Counted from the stretch's first letter, positions 43,712 to 52,979 are shown. The stretch: 64,000 nt of DNA from Mucilaginibacter gracilis (GCF_003633615.1 NZ_RBKU01000001.1:4278001-4342000), one strand, 5' to 3'. Notes: generated by a model not told the origin, from the sequence alone. Numbers and translations: made by a program.

Positions 43712-44057
43712 CGTTATTTAATTGGGTTAACCGGGCGTAAAATTAAACATATAAGCCGAGCAATAGTTGTTTATTAAACGAGAAACAAAATATTAGCTAA
43801 AACATGGCATTGTATTGATACATAAGTTGTTGCAATTTTAACAAAAAGAGGTAGAGATATGGGCTTTTGATGGTTGCCGGGGGGGGGGCCATATAAATGC
43901 TGCAATACGCCCTTATATGGGTTTAAAAGGTTTTGAACCATGTTTTGGCTACATTAATACTACCAAAACACGCGGTTAGCCAAGCGCTTAAAAAACGGCA
44001 AAACCGCTATCGGGTATAAGGGAAGCGGTTTTGTTGTTTTTTGCACCCGTTTTTGTA
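43712..44057. other. Intergenic region with a G10 tract
   Basis: About 345 bases between the kinase gene and msrA. It contains G10 at 43879-43888, upstream of the kinase, and the msrA terminator near 44016. No gene seen. Confidence 0.6.
43995..44041 (-). terminator. msrA terminator hairpin
   Basis: CAAAACCGCT pairs with AGCGGTTTTG. On the minus strand the stem is followed by CCGTTTTTT, as in an intrinsic terminator after msrA, and the other side is T-rich too. Confidence 0.75.
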
Positions 44058-44549
44058 TTACGCCAGTTTCCACTCGGGGCGTTCAAAATGGCAGGTATAG
44101 CCGTAGGGGTGCTTTTTTAAATAATCCTGGTGTTCTTCTTCGGCGTTCCAAAAATCGGCTGCGGGTACTACTTCGGTTACAATTTTGCCCGGCCATTTGC
44201 CCGAGGCGTCCATATCGGCAATTAAAGTTTTGGCAGTTTCGTGTTGGGTTTCATCCATAAAAAATATGGCCGAGCGATAAGAGGTGCCAATGTCGTTGCC
44301 TTGCCGGTTTCTGGTTGTTGGATCGTGAATTTGGAAGAAATATTCGAGCAGTTTGCGGTACGGCAATTGTGCCGGGTCAAATACAATCTCTATGCCTTCG
44401 GCATGTGTTCCATGATTTCGGTATGTTGCATTGGGTACATCGCCCCCGGTATATCCAACCACAGTTGAAATAACACCCGGATAATGCCTGAATAATTCTT
44501 CAACTCCCCAAAAGCAACCACCAGCCAAAATAGCTTTTTCAGTATTCAT
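44058..44549 (-). CDS. msrA: Peptide-methionine (S)-S-oxide reductase
   Basis: 163 residues. The catalytic [11 protein letters not shown] motif carries Cys12, which attacks methionine S-sulfoxide. [21 protein letters not shown] and the HPYGYTC end are family hallmarks. It repairs oxidised proteins or free methionine in the cytoplasm (no signal peptide). Length is typical of bacterial MsrA. It stands alone with its own promoter and terminator. Confidence 0.95.
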   Translation of the reverse strand: MNTEKAILAGGCFWGVEELFRHYPGVISTVVGYTGGDVPNATYRNHGTHAEGIEIVFDPAQLPYRKLLEYFFQIHDPTTRNRQGNDIGTSYRSAIFFMDETQHETAKTLIADMDASGKWPGKIVTEVVPAADFWNAEEEHQDYLKKHPYGYTCHFERPEWKLA

Positions 44550-44789
44550 ATATAGCTTTATTTTTACGCGTTAAAGGTAGGGTACAAAAGGTTAAACGGC
44601 AAGGATAGGCTTGTGTGTACGCCAAATAATGACATTGGCAAGAAATATTGTATTTCTTAATAGGAAAAATTGCCTGGCGCATGTGCGTATCATATCGTAA
44701 CAAATTGCTATGGTAGATTGATATTTATTTTTTATATTTATGTTGAACAAAATTTAAACACACTCTAATTATTAAAAACCAAACCAAAA

Positions 44790-45152
44790 ATGAAAAGAAG
44801 AATTTTTACAACGGTAGCTTTTGTTTGCTGTTTCACAATTTGCCTGGCTGTAGTGGCAGATCTATCCGGTAAATGGACCGGATCTCTTAAAACACCTAAT
44901 GGTGACTTTGCGCTTAATTATAATTTTACACTTAGCGGCGATAAGGTAACCGGTACGGCCGAAACGCCGCAAGGCACCATTAATATTACCGATGGTAAAG
45001 TTACCGGTAACGATTTTACCTTTAATGTTGATGTTAACGGAATGCCCGTGCCCAATACCTGCAAGTATTACCCCGAGGGCGACACCATAAGCCTTACGTT
45101 GGATTATAGCGGTTACAAAATGCACTCAACCTTAAAGCGCAGCACGAAGTAA
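44790..45152 (+). CDS. Small secreted beta-rich protein
   Basis: 120 residues with a signal peptide (MKRRIFTTVAFVCCFTICLA). The mature part is beta-rich with repeats of short strands (LSGKWTGSLKTPNGDFAL, GDKVTGTAETPQGTI, DGKVTGNDFTFNV). I know similar small exported proteins in Bacteroidota but no function. It is followed by a stem-loop terminator; it is not in an obvious operon. Confidence 0.8.
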   Translation: MKRRIFTTVAFVCCFTICLAVVADLSGKWTGSLKTPNGDFALNYNFTLSGDKVTGTAETPQGTINITDGKVTGNDFTFNVDVNGMPVPNTCKYYPEGDTISLTLDYSGYKMHSTLKRSTK

Positions 45153-45177
45153 TTTTTTTGATTTGCTAAGATATAAT

Positions 45178-45214
45178 GCAAGTCGGCATAAATTAGCTGG
45201 CTTGCTTTTTTTTT
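45178..45214 (+). terminator. Rho-independent terminator
   Basis: GCAAGTCGGC pairs with GCTGGCTTGC (two G-T or mismatched positions) around an eight-base loop, followed by nine T. Confidence 0.75.
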
Positions 45215-45321
45215 GATAGCGGTATGCCTTTGTTGAGGTTTTAAAATTTTAAATATCTTTAACGCAAATAAAACAAAAAGCACGTTTGTCTTTTATCTAA
45301 ATAAAACAAGCCATAACTTTT

Positions 45322-46602
45322 ATGAAAAACAATGTTTTAAAATACCTGTTGCCGGTTGCCTTGCTTACGGCCAGTGTTACATTATATGCTTTAAAAGCCG
45401 ATATCGGTGTACAACCAGATGCTTATAATGCCGGGCTAACTTTGCCCGCTGGTTTTGGAGCTTTAAAAGTTGCCGATTTGGGTGCGCAGGCAAGGCATCT
45501 AACGGTTACGCCACAAGGTATTATTTACGTAAAACTGGCACGCCCTAAAGAGGGTAAGGGCATTTTAGTTTTAAAGCAAAATGCCGATGGCCGCGCGGTG
45601 GTTACGGGCGGTTTTGGCAATTATAGCGGTACGGGCATCTATATTAAAGACGGATATTTGTATGCATCGTCTAACCAGGAGGTGTTTAGGTATAAACTGA
45701 ATGATAACAATGAGGTGATTGACCCTAATGCTCCCGAGAAAATTATTACCGGTTTAAAAATGGGCCGCGAGCATGAAACCAAATCTATAGTTCTTGATAA
45801 TGCGGGTAATATTTATGTTAACGTTGGCGCATACTCAAACTCGTGCCAGGAGCATGACAGGCAAAAGGGATCGATGGGTATTAAGGGGTGCCCCATACTG
45901 GATTCGGCAGGAGGTATTTGGCAGTTTAAGGCCAATAAGCCAAACCAAACCTACGGCCAGGGTGTGCGTTACACAACCGGCTTGCGTAACGTGGTTGGCC
46001 TTGACTGGAACCAGCAAGATAATCAACTTTTTGTGATGCAGCACGGGCGCGATCAGTTACACGATATTTTCCCGGACATGTACACCGTTAAAGAATCGTC
46101 GTTATTACCTGCCGAGTGTTTATATGCACTAAAAAAAGGTGATAACGCAGGCTGGCCATATTTATATTACGACCAGTTTCAGCATAAAAAAATAATGGCG
46201 CCCGAATATGGCGGCGATGGTAAAAAGGAAGCAGTTGGTAACTTTATTGACCCTGCGGCTGCCTATCCCGGTCATATGGCACCCAATGGGTTGCTGTTTT
46301 ATACCGGTAATATGTTCCCCGAAAAATATAAGAATGGTGCTTTTATAGCCTTCCACGGATCGTGGAACCGTGCGCCGGAACCACAGGCCGGTTATTTTGT
46401 GGTTTTTCAGCCGTTTAAAAACGGAATGCCATCGGGGCAGTGGGAAGTTTTTGCCGATAATTTTTCGGGTTCACCTGCAAAAACAGCCGCGGGACGGGCA
46501 GACCACCGCCCATGTGGGTTAGCACAAGGCAGTGATGGTTCGCTCTATATTTCTGACGATTCGCGCGGAACCATTTACCGCGTGGTTTACAATAAAAAAT
46601 AA
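45322..46602 (+). CDS. Sorbosone/glucose-type PQQ-dependent dehydrogenase
   Basis: 426 residues, signal-like N-terminus (VLKYLLPVALLTASVTLYALKA). It is a six-bladed beta-propeller of the sorbosone or soluble glucose dehydrogenase family: LPAGFGALKVADL, ARHLTVTPQGIIYV, RYTTGLRNVVGLDW, VMQHGRDQLHDIFP and IAFHGSWNR are characteristic blades. The enzyme oxidises aldoses or sorbosone with PQQ as cofactor. The next gene encodes a cytochrome c that could take the electrons, so the two likely work together in the periplasm. Specificity unknown; no PQQ biosynthesis genes are in the window. Confidence 0.9.
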   Translation: MKNNVLKYLLPVALLTASVTLYALKADIGVQPDAYNAGLTLPAGFGALKVADLGAQARHLTVTPQGIIYVKLARPKEGKGILVLKQNADGRAVVTGGFGNYSGTGIYIKDGYLYASSNQEVFRYKLNDNNEVIDPNAPEKIITGLKMGREHETKSIVLDNAGNIYVNVGAYSNSCQEHDRQKGSMGIKGCPILDSAGGIWQFKANKPNQTYGQGVRYTTGLRNVVGLDWNQQDNQLFVMQHGRDQLHDIFPDMYTVKESSLLPAECLYALKKGDNAGWPYLYYDQFQHKKIMAPEYGGDGKKEAVGNFIDPAAAYPGHMAPNGLLFYTGNMFPEKYKNGAFIAFHGSWNRAPEPQAGYFVVFQPFKNGMPSGQWEVFADNFSGSPAKTAAGRADHRPCGLAQGSDGSLYISDDSRGTIYRVVYNKK

Positions 46603-46636
46603 AATCAACTGTATTACAATAAATCTCACTTTATTC

Positions 46637-47077
46637 ATGAAATCGCGTTTAATTATTGCCACTTGCTTATTCACTTTTATTTCGTTACAAATATTTGCGC
46701 AGGTTAAAAAAACGGCGTCTAAAGCACCGGCAGGGTTATCTGCACAGGTTGCTGCGGGGCAAAAAGTTTACCTGCAATACTGCCTTAGCTGCCACATGAT
46801 GGATGGCGGGGGCGTACCCAACATGAACCCGCCTTTAATTAACACCAGTTATGTAAAGGGCGATAAAACCAAACTCATAAAAATTGTGCTTAATGGTTTT
46901 GCCCAAAATGTAGATATTGACGGTCAGTCGTATTCAAACAATATGCCTGCGCAGGTGCAATTGACCGATAAGGAGGTTGCCGATGTGTTAACTTATGTAC
47001 GCAATAGCTTTGGCAACAAATACAGCGGCGTTAAATTAGCAGAAGTTAAGGCCGTTAGAGCCACAAATAAGAAATAA
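46637..47077 (+). CDS. Secreted c-type cytochrome
   Basis: 146 residues from the ATG at 46637, which gives a proper signal peptide (MKSRLIIATCLFTFISLQIFA). One haem-binding CLSCH (Cys49, Cys52, His53), and NNMPAQV later supplies the methionine ligand. The start 34 bases after the dehydrogenase stop makes them an operon, and the cytochrome probably accepts electrons from it. Class I type, single haem. Confidence 0.9.
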   Translation: MKSRLIIATCLFTFISLQIFAQVKKTASKAPAGLSAQVAAGQKVYLQYCLSCHMMDGGGVPNMNPPLINTSYVKGDKTKLIKIVLNGFAQNVDIDGQSYSNNMPAQVQLTDKEVADVLTYVRNSFGNKYSGVKLAEVKAVRATNKK

Positions 47078-47252
47078 TTTGATATAAGTCTTTCCTGTTA
47101 ATTAATTGTTATACCTTTATGCACCCGCTTCGCGGTGTTTAATACCTTTTTTTCGGACACTGTAATACCTCAGTCCGGCGAATAGTTAAAGTATAGTTCA
47201 TCTTTCAAAACCGTTCCTAGGCGGTTCCGGAAGTAGTATCACAATAGCAAAC

Positions 47253-47618
47253 ATGGAAGAAAGAAAATATTTACAAACCTGGAAAAAGTACGCGGCCGTT
47301 ATTCGTCTGCATCTTAAAAGAAGCAGCAACGAAGAGCAACATTTCCTGCTTAACAAAACAGATTTTGAATCGGCAGGAGATCGTGGTAAATCTGGTTATA
47401 CCTTTAACATGCTGATAGAGAACGGCAAGGTGGTTAATAACATCAGTGGATCGGCTGTAGCGCGCGATTTGTTTGAAACCATTAAAACCGACGAGGTGAT
47501 GAAGGAGTTTTTGAAAGAGAAAACTGTGAAGATAAATGTTGGAAAAGCATTTATGCTTACCATTAAAACCAGCCACATCTCATCCTACAAAGAAGCTGCA
47601 GTAGTAGCAGAGGCTTAA
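47253..47618 (+). CDS. Small hypothetical protein
   Basis: 121 residues, no signal peptide. Charged helical N-terminus (EERKYLQTWKKYAAVIRLHL) and a mixed middle (KSGYTFNMLIENGKVVNNIS), ending KEAAVVAEA. I do not recognise the family. It converges on the CDGSH gene and ends at a perfect palindromic terminator. Confidence 0.75.
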   Translation: MEERKYLQTWKKYAAVIRLHLKRSSNEEQHFLLNKTDFESAGDRGKSGYTFNMLIENGKVVNNISGSAVARDLFETIKTDEVMKEFLKEKTVKINVGKAFMLTIKTSHISSYKEAAVVAEA

Positions 47619-47666
47619 TAAAACAAAAAGTGCTGAATGATTAATCATTCAGCACTTTTTGTTTTA
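47619..47666. terminator. Perfect 48-bp palindromic bidirectional terminator
   Basis: Two 24-base arms are exact reverse complements with no loop spacer (centre GATTAATC), holding AAAAAGTGCTGAATGA and its complement. It begins right after the stop at 47618 and ends right before the stop of the convergent CDGSH gene at 47667. Confidence 0.9.
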
Positions 47667-47885
47667 CTATACTTTACGCGGCGGCAAGTCGAAAGCCTCA
47701 GCATTATGCTCAAAATGCCCTCGGTGCGCTCCATCGCAAAATGGTTTATTTGCCGATAGGCCGCAGCGGCAAATGGATACAACGGTACGTCCTTGTAAAC
47801 CGTAAGCATTGCCTTGCATATCTACAATTTCAAATTCGCCTTCAATTTTAACCGAACCGTTGTTATTAATGGTAAGTTTTGTCAT
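47667..47885 (-). CDS. CDGSH iron-sulfur domain protein
   Basis: 72 residues. The CDGSH pattern is visible as CRCGLSANKPFCDGAH: three Cys and one His bind a 2Fe-2S cluster. These small proteins are redox-active and may shuttle iron-sulfur clusters or electrons. An N-terminal beta region (LTINNNGSVKIEGEFEIVD) precedes it. TATATTTG upstream may be its promoter. Confidence 0.93.
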   Translation of the reverse strand: MTKLTINNNGSVKIEGEFEIVDMQGNAYGLQGRTVVSICRCGLSANKPFCDGAHRGHFEHNAEAFDLPPRKV

Positions 47886-47905
47886 GTGTTGTGTTTGATT
47901 TTCAT

Positions 47906-47913
47906 CAAATATA
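47906..47913 (-). promoter_or_regulatory. -7 element TATATTTG for the CDGSH gene
   Basis: Perfect TAnnTTTG match on the minus strand, 20 bases upstream of the ATG at 47885. No convincing -33 element. Confidence 0.45.
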
Positions 47914-47926
47914 GCAATCCTTACCT

Positions 47927-48352
47927 TTAAATGGCGGTATGTGGTTTAGCTTTTTCGGCGTTAAAATGTAATCCTGGTGTTAGCCAGTATAATAAAATAA
48001 CCCTCGAATACCTAAAGTTAAACGGCGAGAGCGTAAATGCCACTCCCAATAAAATGGTAATGTATAACCAGGGGCTATTGCTGCCTGTTAAAATATACGT
48101 GCCCAGGGCCAGTGTTACCATTTGCGCCACATTCATGGCGTAGCTTACAAACATGGCTACATAAAAGTAACCGGGTTCGCGCTCAAACTTTAAATTGCAA
48201 TGCGGGCAAAACTCATTCATTTTTTGGCCGGTAAAACCATACATGCTATTGGCAAACATGTTGCCGGTGCGGCAGCGCGGGCATTTGGCGTGTAAAGCTG
48301 CCTGAAATTGTGATGAAACCTTGTACTCGGTATTGGTGGCTAATGTTATCAT
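47927..48352 (-). CDS. DUF983 membrane protein
   Basis: 141 residues. Two CxxC knuckles (KCPRCRTGN and FCPHCNL) precede two to three membrane helices (YVAMFVSYAMNVAQMVTLAL, LYITILLGVAFTL, with a third segment at the C-terminus). This is the DUF983 family, of unknown function but linked in the literature to cysteine-rich membrane proteins of Bacteroidota and Proteobacteria. It follows the AraC gene by 13 bases and is probably in its operon. Confidence 0.85.
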   Translation of the reverse strand: MITLATNTEYKVSSQFQAALHAKCPRCRTGNMFANSMYGFTGQKMNEFCPHCNLKFEREPGYFYVAMFVSYAMNVAQMVTLALGTYILTGSNSPWLYITILLGVAFTLSPFNFRYSRVILLYWLTPGLHFNAEKAKPHTAI

Positions 48353-48365
48353 GGTTGGGTATGGG

Positions 48366-49232
48366 TTAAAGTGTTTTTCTAAAATCTTCGGGGGTTAAGC
48401 CGGTATATTTTTTAAAGAATTTAGTGAAATAAGAGCTATCGGTAAAATTGAGATTGTATGCTATTTGCGTAACGGATAGGTTAAGGGTGATGAGTAAGCG
48501 CTTGGCTTCCAATATTACCCGGTTGCGTATCACTTCGCCTGCTGATGTTCCCAGTATATCTTTACATATGGCGTTTAAATGGTTGGGCGTAATGTAAAGC
48601 AGTTCGGCATAATCTTTTGGTAGTTTTAAATCGGCAAAGCGTTGATTTGTCAATTTTTGAAAATTACGGAGTAATGTGTAGTTGTAATTGGCAGTGCTTT
48701 TAGGCGCATCGGCGGTGTTTAACCGGGCTATCAAAATAAATATTTGAAGCATTAAGGCTTTTACCATATCCAGCCCCAGCTTTAAGTTGAGCTCACTTTC
48801 GTGGAGAATAGCTTCGAACAGATAAATTATTTGCCTGTGCAGTTCGGTTGGAATATTGATAATAGCATGGTTTGTGGTGCCGTCAAAAAATTGAAAATTA
48901 TCCAGATAATCTTGCTTCAGCAAAAATGACTGGAAAAACGGAACCGAGAAATTGATGATGTAACCATCAACCGCTCCCTCAAAGGCCCAGCTATGCACCT
49001 GGCCCGGAACCATAAAATATATTTGATAAGGCTTTACCGCAAAACTGGTAAAATCTACCGCGTGCGTGCCCGCGCCTTCTGTAAATAATACCATATGGTA
49101 AAAGGTGTGCTTATGCGGAAGTGCCAGGTTTTTGTGCGACTGAAGATAAGGCGCAAACCGGCTTATCAGGATGTCTTCCTGCTTAAAATCGCTTATGGTG
49201 CATATGTCGTAAACCGGGAATTGCTCTTTCAT
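48366..49232 (-). CDS. AraC family transcriptional regulator
   Basis: 288 residues. N-terminal cupin-like domain (about 20-120, HTFYHMVLFTEGAGTHAVDF) and a C-terminal double HTH (about 185-285; LKLPKDYAELLYITPNHLNAICKDI and SYFTKFFKKYTGLTPEDFRK). The N-terminus shares little with the AraC proteins at 30081 and 49505, so it belongs to a different subfamily. DUF983 follows in the same operon. A TAnnTTTG element lies seven bases before the ATG. Confidence 0.9.
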   Translation of the reverse strand: MKEQFPVYDICTISDFKQEDILISRFAPYLQSHKNLALPHKHTFYHMVLFTEGAGTHAVDFTSFAVKPYQIYFMVPGQVHSWAFEGAVDGYIINFSVPFFQSFLLKQDYLDNFQFFDGTTNHAIINIPTELHRQIIYLFEAILHESELNLKLGLDMVKALMLQIFILIARLNTADAPKSTANYNYTLLRNFQKLTNQRFADLKLPKDYAELLYITPNHLNAICKDILGTSAGEVIRNRVILEAKRLLITLNLSVTQIAYNLNFTDSSYFTKFFKKYTGLTPEDFRKTL

Positions 49233-49239
49233 AACGATA

Positions 49240-49247
49240 CAAAGATA
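49240..49247 (-). promoter_or_regulatory. -7 element TATCTTTG next to the AraC start codon
   Basis: Perfect TAnnTTTG on the minus strand with only seven bases between it and the ATG at 49232, placing transcription start at the start codon. Confidence 0.4.
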
Positions 49248-49326
49248 CAGCGCAATAAAATAACCTAATGGTATTATTGATGGGTTGAATGGTGTTTTTT
49301 ATTGAATCAGTAAAAAGTACCATTTG

Positions 49327-49411
49327 TCAATGTGCAAGTGTGCAAATGTGCGGATGTGCAAATGGATTTTGATTTGCAGGTGTGCAAATGTGGGTATGTA
49401 CAAATGTGCAA
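49327..49411. repeat. Irregular GTGCAAATG tandem-like repeats
   Basis: Several copies of GTGCAAATGTGC or close variants (GTGCAAGTGTGC, GTGCGGATGTGC, GGTGTGCAAATGTGG) lie in about 85 bases between two AraC genes. Spacing is irregular and the copies are imperfect. It may come from slippage. Confidence 0.6.
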
Positions 49412-49504
49412 ATGATTTAGATGAAGTGACTGGTCCTGTAAATAATCTGAATAATTAATTTATCAATTGTATTATCATCTGCACATTTACTCATCTGCAC
49501 ATTG

Positions 49505-50374
49505 CTAAATTGTTTTATAGCTCTTCCTGTATTCCAGCGGCGATTTGCCGGCTATAGCTTTAAAGTGCCGGTTAAAGTTGGAAAAGTTTTTAAAGCCGCT
49601 GTCGTAACAAACGCGGGCTATGCTGTGTTCGGTTTCGGCGAGTAGTTTGCAGGCCATGCTTACGCGTACCTCTAATATAAATTGCGAATAGCGTTTATTG
49701 GTGCGTTGTTTAAAATAGCGGCAAAAGGAGTGGGGTACCATGTAAACAATGGCTGCAATTTCGGCAAGGGTAATTTCGCGCGCAAAGTTGTTGAGGGTGT
49801 ATTGGTAAATTTTATTGAGTCTGCTTTCGTCGGTTTTATGGATGGTATGGCTGGCGTTAAAATGCGCTATGGGTAAATTATCATCTGCGTAGGCTATAAC
49901 GTTCAACAATTGCATCAGTAAAATTATCCGTTCGTTTTTAGCAGCGAAATTAATATCCTCCATTAGTTTTTTAACCCTTGTTTTGGTATCACCATGTATG
50001 CTGATGCCATAAGCCGCCTTTTGCAGCAGGGCTTGTATGGCCTTGTTCTCCGGAATGTTTAAAAACGACTGGCCGAATATCTCCGGAAGGAAATGGATGG
50101 TGTATGATTCGGCCTGGATGTCCTCGTTTGCTGCATAATAACTTTCGTCGTTACGGAAAAGATGGGGCAGGTTGGCACCTATCAATATCAGGTCGTCTTC
50201 TTTAAAGCTATCCACATTATCGCCAATAAAGCGGCTCCCGGTTCCGCGCACAATATGGACGAGTTCAAGCTCGGGGTGATAGTGCCATTGGTTGTAAAAG
50301 TACGCAACAATATCATGCCTGACGTTGAAAGAGTATCCCGGTGTTTCGTGAACCTTAAATAATTGCGCAATCAT
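49505..50374 (-). CDS. AraC family transcriptional regulator, paralogue of 30081
   Basis: 289 residues. Cupin domain (about 15-100; NQWHYHPELELVHIVRGTGS and DLILIGANLPHLF) and HTH (about 190-285; EITLAEIAAIVYMVPHSFCRYF and AIAGKSPLEYRKSY). These regions match the AraC regulator at 30081, and both likely sense a sugar in the cytoplasm. It is divergently transcribed from ppsA, whose promoter region it shares. That suggests control of gluconeogenic flux, but no operator is visible. Confidence 0.92.
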   Translation of the reverse strand: MIAQLFKVHETPGYSFNVRHDIVAYFYNQWHYHPELELVHIVRGTGSRFIGDNVDSFKEDDLILIGANLPHLFRNDESYYAANEDIQAESYTIHFLPEIFGQSFLNIPENKAIQALLQKAAYGISIHGDTKTRVKKLMEDINFAAKNERIILLMQLLNVIAYADDNLPIAHFNASHTIHKTDESRLNKIYQYTLNNFAREITLAEIAAIVYMVPHSFCRYFKQRTNKRYSQFILEVRVSMACKLLAETEHSIARVCYDSGFKNFSNFNRHFKAIAGKSPLEYRKSYKTI

Positions 50375-50519
50375 TTAATACTAAAGTAACTTATAAAATA
50401 GTAAAATGTAAAATTTGTGGTTAACATAGTATCAAAAATAGTTAAGTTACATATAATGTTGTTTGTTTTTAGGGCGCACCTTTGTAGTGTTCGGTAAAAA
50501 AAAATTAAACGTTAGTAAC

Positions 50520-52979
50520 ATGAAGAGCAATAAATTTATCCTGAATTTAAACGAAGTAGGCATCAACGATATTGAAATTGTTGGCGGTAAAAACGCATCA
50601 TTGGGCGAAATGATACAAAACTTAACCCAGTTAGATGTGCGTATCCCAGGCGGTTATGTAATTACCGTTGAGGCGTATAAACAATATATAGCTCACAATG
50701 CCTTGCAAGAGAAAATTAGGGAAATTGTAAAAAGTGCCGATTTAAACGACATTGATGCTTTGCGCCATTGCGGCCTAAAAGTGAGGCGCATGGTAGCCGC
50801 GGGCGATTTTCCTGATTTTTTAATTGATGAAATAACCGAGGCTTACCATAATCTGTCTCAATTATATAAGCAGACAGATGTTGATGTAGCTGTACGCTCA
50901 TCGGCAACAGCCGAAGACTTACCCGATGCCTCATTCGCTGGGCAGCAGGAAACTTTTTTAAATGTGAGCGGCGCCGAGGCATTGCTGATTGCGGTGCGCA
51001 ATTGTTTTGCATCCTTATTTACCGATAGGGCCATCAGCTATCGCGAAAGCTTTAATTACGATCATTTTGATATTGGCCTTTCGGTATGTGTGCAAAAAAT
51101 GGTACGGTCGGATATGGCATGTTCGGGTGTAGCCTTTTCGCTTGATACCGAGAGTGGTTTTAAAGATGCCGTAATTATAAACGGGGCATACGGTTTGGGC
51201 GAAATGATAGTGCAGGGCGCAGTATCGCCCGATGAATTTATTGTTTTTAAGCCAACCTTAAAGCAGGGCTACGAAGCAATTGTTGAGCGTAAATTAGGCA
51301 CCAAGGATAAAAAAATGGTTTATGGCCATACCGCTACCGAGCGTGTTAAAATTGTAGAAACCAGTAAAGACGAGTTAAATACCTTTTGTCTTAACGATAA
51401 ACAGGTATTAGAGCTATCGCGCTGGGTGGTAACTATTGAGGATTACTATAGCGGTATTAAAAACCGCTGGTGCCCTATGGACATTGAATGGGCAGTAGAT
51501 GGGCAATCGGGCGAGTTATTTATTGTGCAGGCCCGGCCCGAAACTATCCACTCGCGCAAGCGCCATAATACCATTACCGAGTATGCCATTACCGATAATA
51601 ACCGTTTAGATAAATTGGTTTTAAAAGGTATTGCCGTGGGCGATAAAATTGCCAGCGGTAACGTAAACATATTGGTTGCCCAGCATAAAGACGAAATTAG
51701 CCATATCGATTTTAAAAAAGGCGATGTTTTGGTTACCGATATGACCGACCCTGACTGGGAGCCCATTATGAAAATGGCATCGGCTATTATTACCAATAAA
51801 GGTGGCCGCACCTGCCATGCCGCCATTGTTGCGCGCGAGCTGGGCGTGCCCGCCATTGTGGGTTGCGGCAATGCAACCGAAGTTTTACAGCAGGGGCAAC
51901 TCGTAACGGCATCGTGCGTGGAGGGTGATGTTGGTTTAATTTATAGCGGTGCTATTGCTTTTAAAGAGATACATTATAACCTTGACGAGTTGCCGCAAAC
52001 CGGTACACCGGTGATGTTAAACGTAGCATCGCCAAGTATGGCGTTCAATTTTTCGCACATACCTAATAAAGGTGTTGGCTTGGCCAGGGAAGAGTTTATC
52101 ATCAACAATTATATTAAGGTACACCCGCTGGCGTTAATGAACCACCAAACATTGGGAGATGCCAAACTTACCGAGCAGATTGAAGAAATTACCCGGGGCT
52201 TTAAAAGTGCCGAAGACTTTTTTGTTGAAAAACTGGCTTGTGGCATTGCGCGGATAGCTGCGGCATTTTATCCTAATAAGGTAATTGTACGCTTTTCGGA
52301 TTTTAAGAGCAATGAGTACTTTAACCTGTTGGGCGGCAAATATTTTGAACCTACCGAAGAAAACCCGATGATTGGCTGGAGGGGTGCTTCGCGGTATTAC
52401 TCGCCCGAGTATAAAGAGGCTTTTGGGCTGGAGTGCAGGGCCATTAAATTAGTTCGCGAAAAAATGGGACTTAAAAATGTGGTGGTGATGATACCATTTT
52501 GTCGCACACCCAAAGAGCTGTTGCAGGTTTACGAAAGCATGAACCAGTACGGTTTAAACAGGGGAGAAGATGGCCTGGAAGTTTATCTGATGGCCGAACT
52601 GCCGTCGAACGTAATACTTGCCGATCAGTTTGCAAAGCATATCGATGGTTTTTCTATCGGCTCGAACGACTTAACACAACTGGTTTTGGGCTTGGACAGG
52701 GATTCATCATTAGTGGCTCATATTTATGATGAGCGTAACGAGGCCGTGAAAATAATGATAACGATGCTTATTAACTCGGCTAAAAAGGCTGGCGTAAAGG
52801 TTGGCATTTGCGGGCAGGGCCCGTCGGACTTCCCGGATTTTGCGCAGTTTTTGGTTGAGCAGGGTATCGATTCTATCTCGGTTACGCCCGATTCATTCTT
52901 TAAAACGGTGAACGCTATTCATGAAATTGAGAACGAACTTAAAGATAAGGAGGAAGTTATTTTACGGAAGGCGGTTTAA
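50520..52979 (+). CDS. ppsA: Phosphoenolpyruvate synthase
   Basis: 819 residues from the ATG at 50520 (MKSNKF), 27 more than the 792 of the E. coli enzyme; a start 19 codons earlier is possible but has no better support. Three domains: nucleotide-grasp N-terminal part (about 15-340, GGKNASLGEMI and VAVRSSATAEDLPDASFAGQQETFLN), swivelling domain with the phospho-histidine His433 (GGRTCHAAIVARELGVPAIVG) and C-terminal TIM barrel (about 475-815; NVASP, GLAREEFII, and later LAPCGICGQGPSD-like GICGQGPSD). It turns pyruvate and ATP into PEP for gluconeogenesis. Confidence 0.96.
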   Translation: MKSNKFILNLNEVGINDIEIVGGKNASLGEMIQNLTQLDVRIPGGYVITVEAYKQYIAHNALQEKIREIVKSADLNDIDALRHCGLKVRRMVAAGDFPDFLIDEITEAYHNLSQLYKQTDVDVAVRSSATAEDLPDASFAGQQETFLNVSGAEALLIAVRNCFASLFTDRAISYRESFNYDHFDIGLSVCVQKMVRSDMACSGVAFSLDTESGFKDAVIINGAYGLGEMIVQGAVSPDEFIVFKPTLKQGYEAIVERKLGTKDKKMVYGHTATERVKIVETSKDELNTFCLNDKQVLELSRWVVTIEDYYSGIKNRWCPMDIEWAVDGQSGELFIVQARPETIHSRKRHNTITEYAITDNNRLDKLVLKGIAVGDKIASGNVNILVAQHKDEISHIDFKKGDVLVTDMTDPDWEPIMKMASAIITNKGGRTCHAAIVARELGVPAIVGCGNATEVLQQGQLVTASCVEGDVGLIYSGAIAFKEIHYNLDELPQTGTPVMLNVASPSMAFNFSHIPNKGVGLAREEFIINNYIKVHPLALMNHQTLGDAKLTEQIEEITRGFKSAEDFFVEKLACGIARIAAAFYPNKVIVRFSDFKSNEYFNLLGGKYFEPTEENPMIGWRGASRYYSPEYKEAFGLECRAIKLVREKMGLKNVVVMIPFCRTPKELLQVYESMNQYGLNRGEDGLEVYLMAELPSNVILADQFAKHIDGFSIGSNDLTQLVLGLDRDSSLVAHIYDERNEAVKIMITMLINSAKKAGVKVGICGQGPSDFPDFAQFLVEQGIDSISVTPDSFFKTVNAIHEIENELKDKEEVILRKAV

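Noticed and set aside
46532-46636. Upstream start for the cytochrome c gene
   Set aside because: The 35 extra residues overlap the dehydrogenase gene and would bury the signal peptide; the ATG at 46637 is better.
49327-49411. CRISPR-like appearance of the GTGCAAATG repeats
   Set aside because: Spacing is irregular, repeats are short and no spacers or cas genes are present.
50462-50484. Possible TTTG ... CACCTTTG promoter before ppsA
   Set aside because: The spacing is 11 bases, far from the usual 17-23, so it was not called.
50463-50519. Upstream start for ppsA
   Set aside because: The added 19 residues are not part of the conserved enzyme and the ATG at 50520 gives a standard N-terminus.
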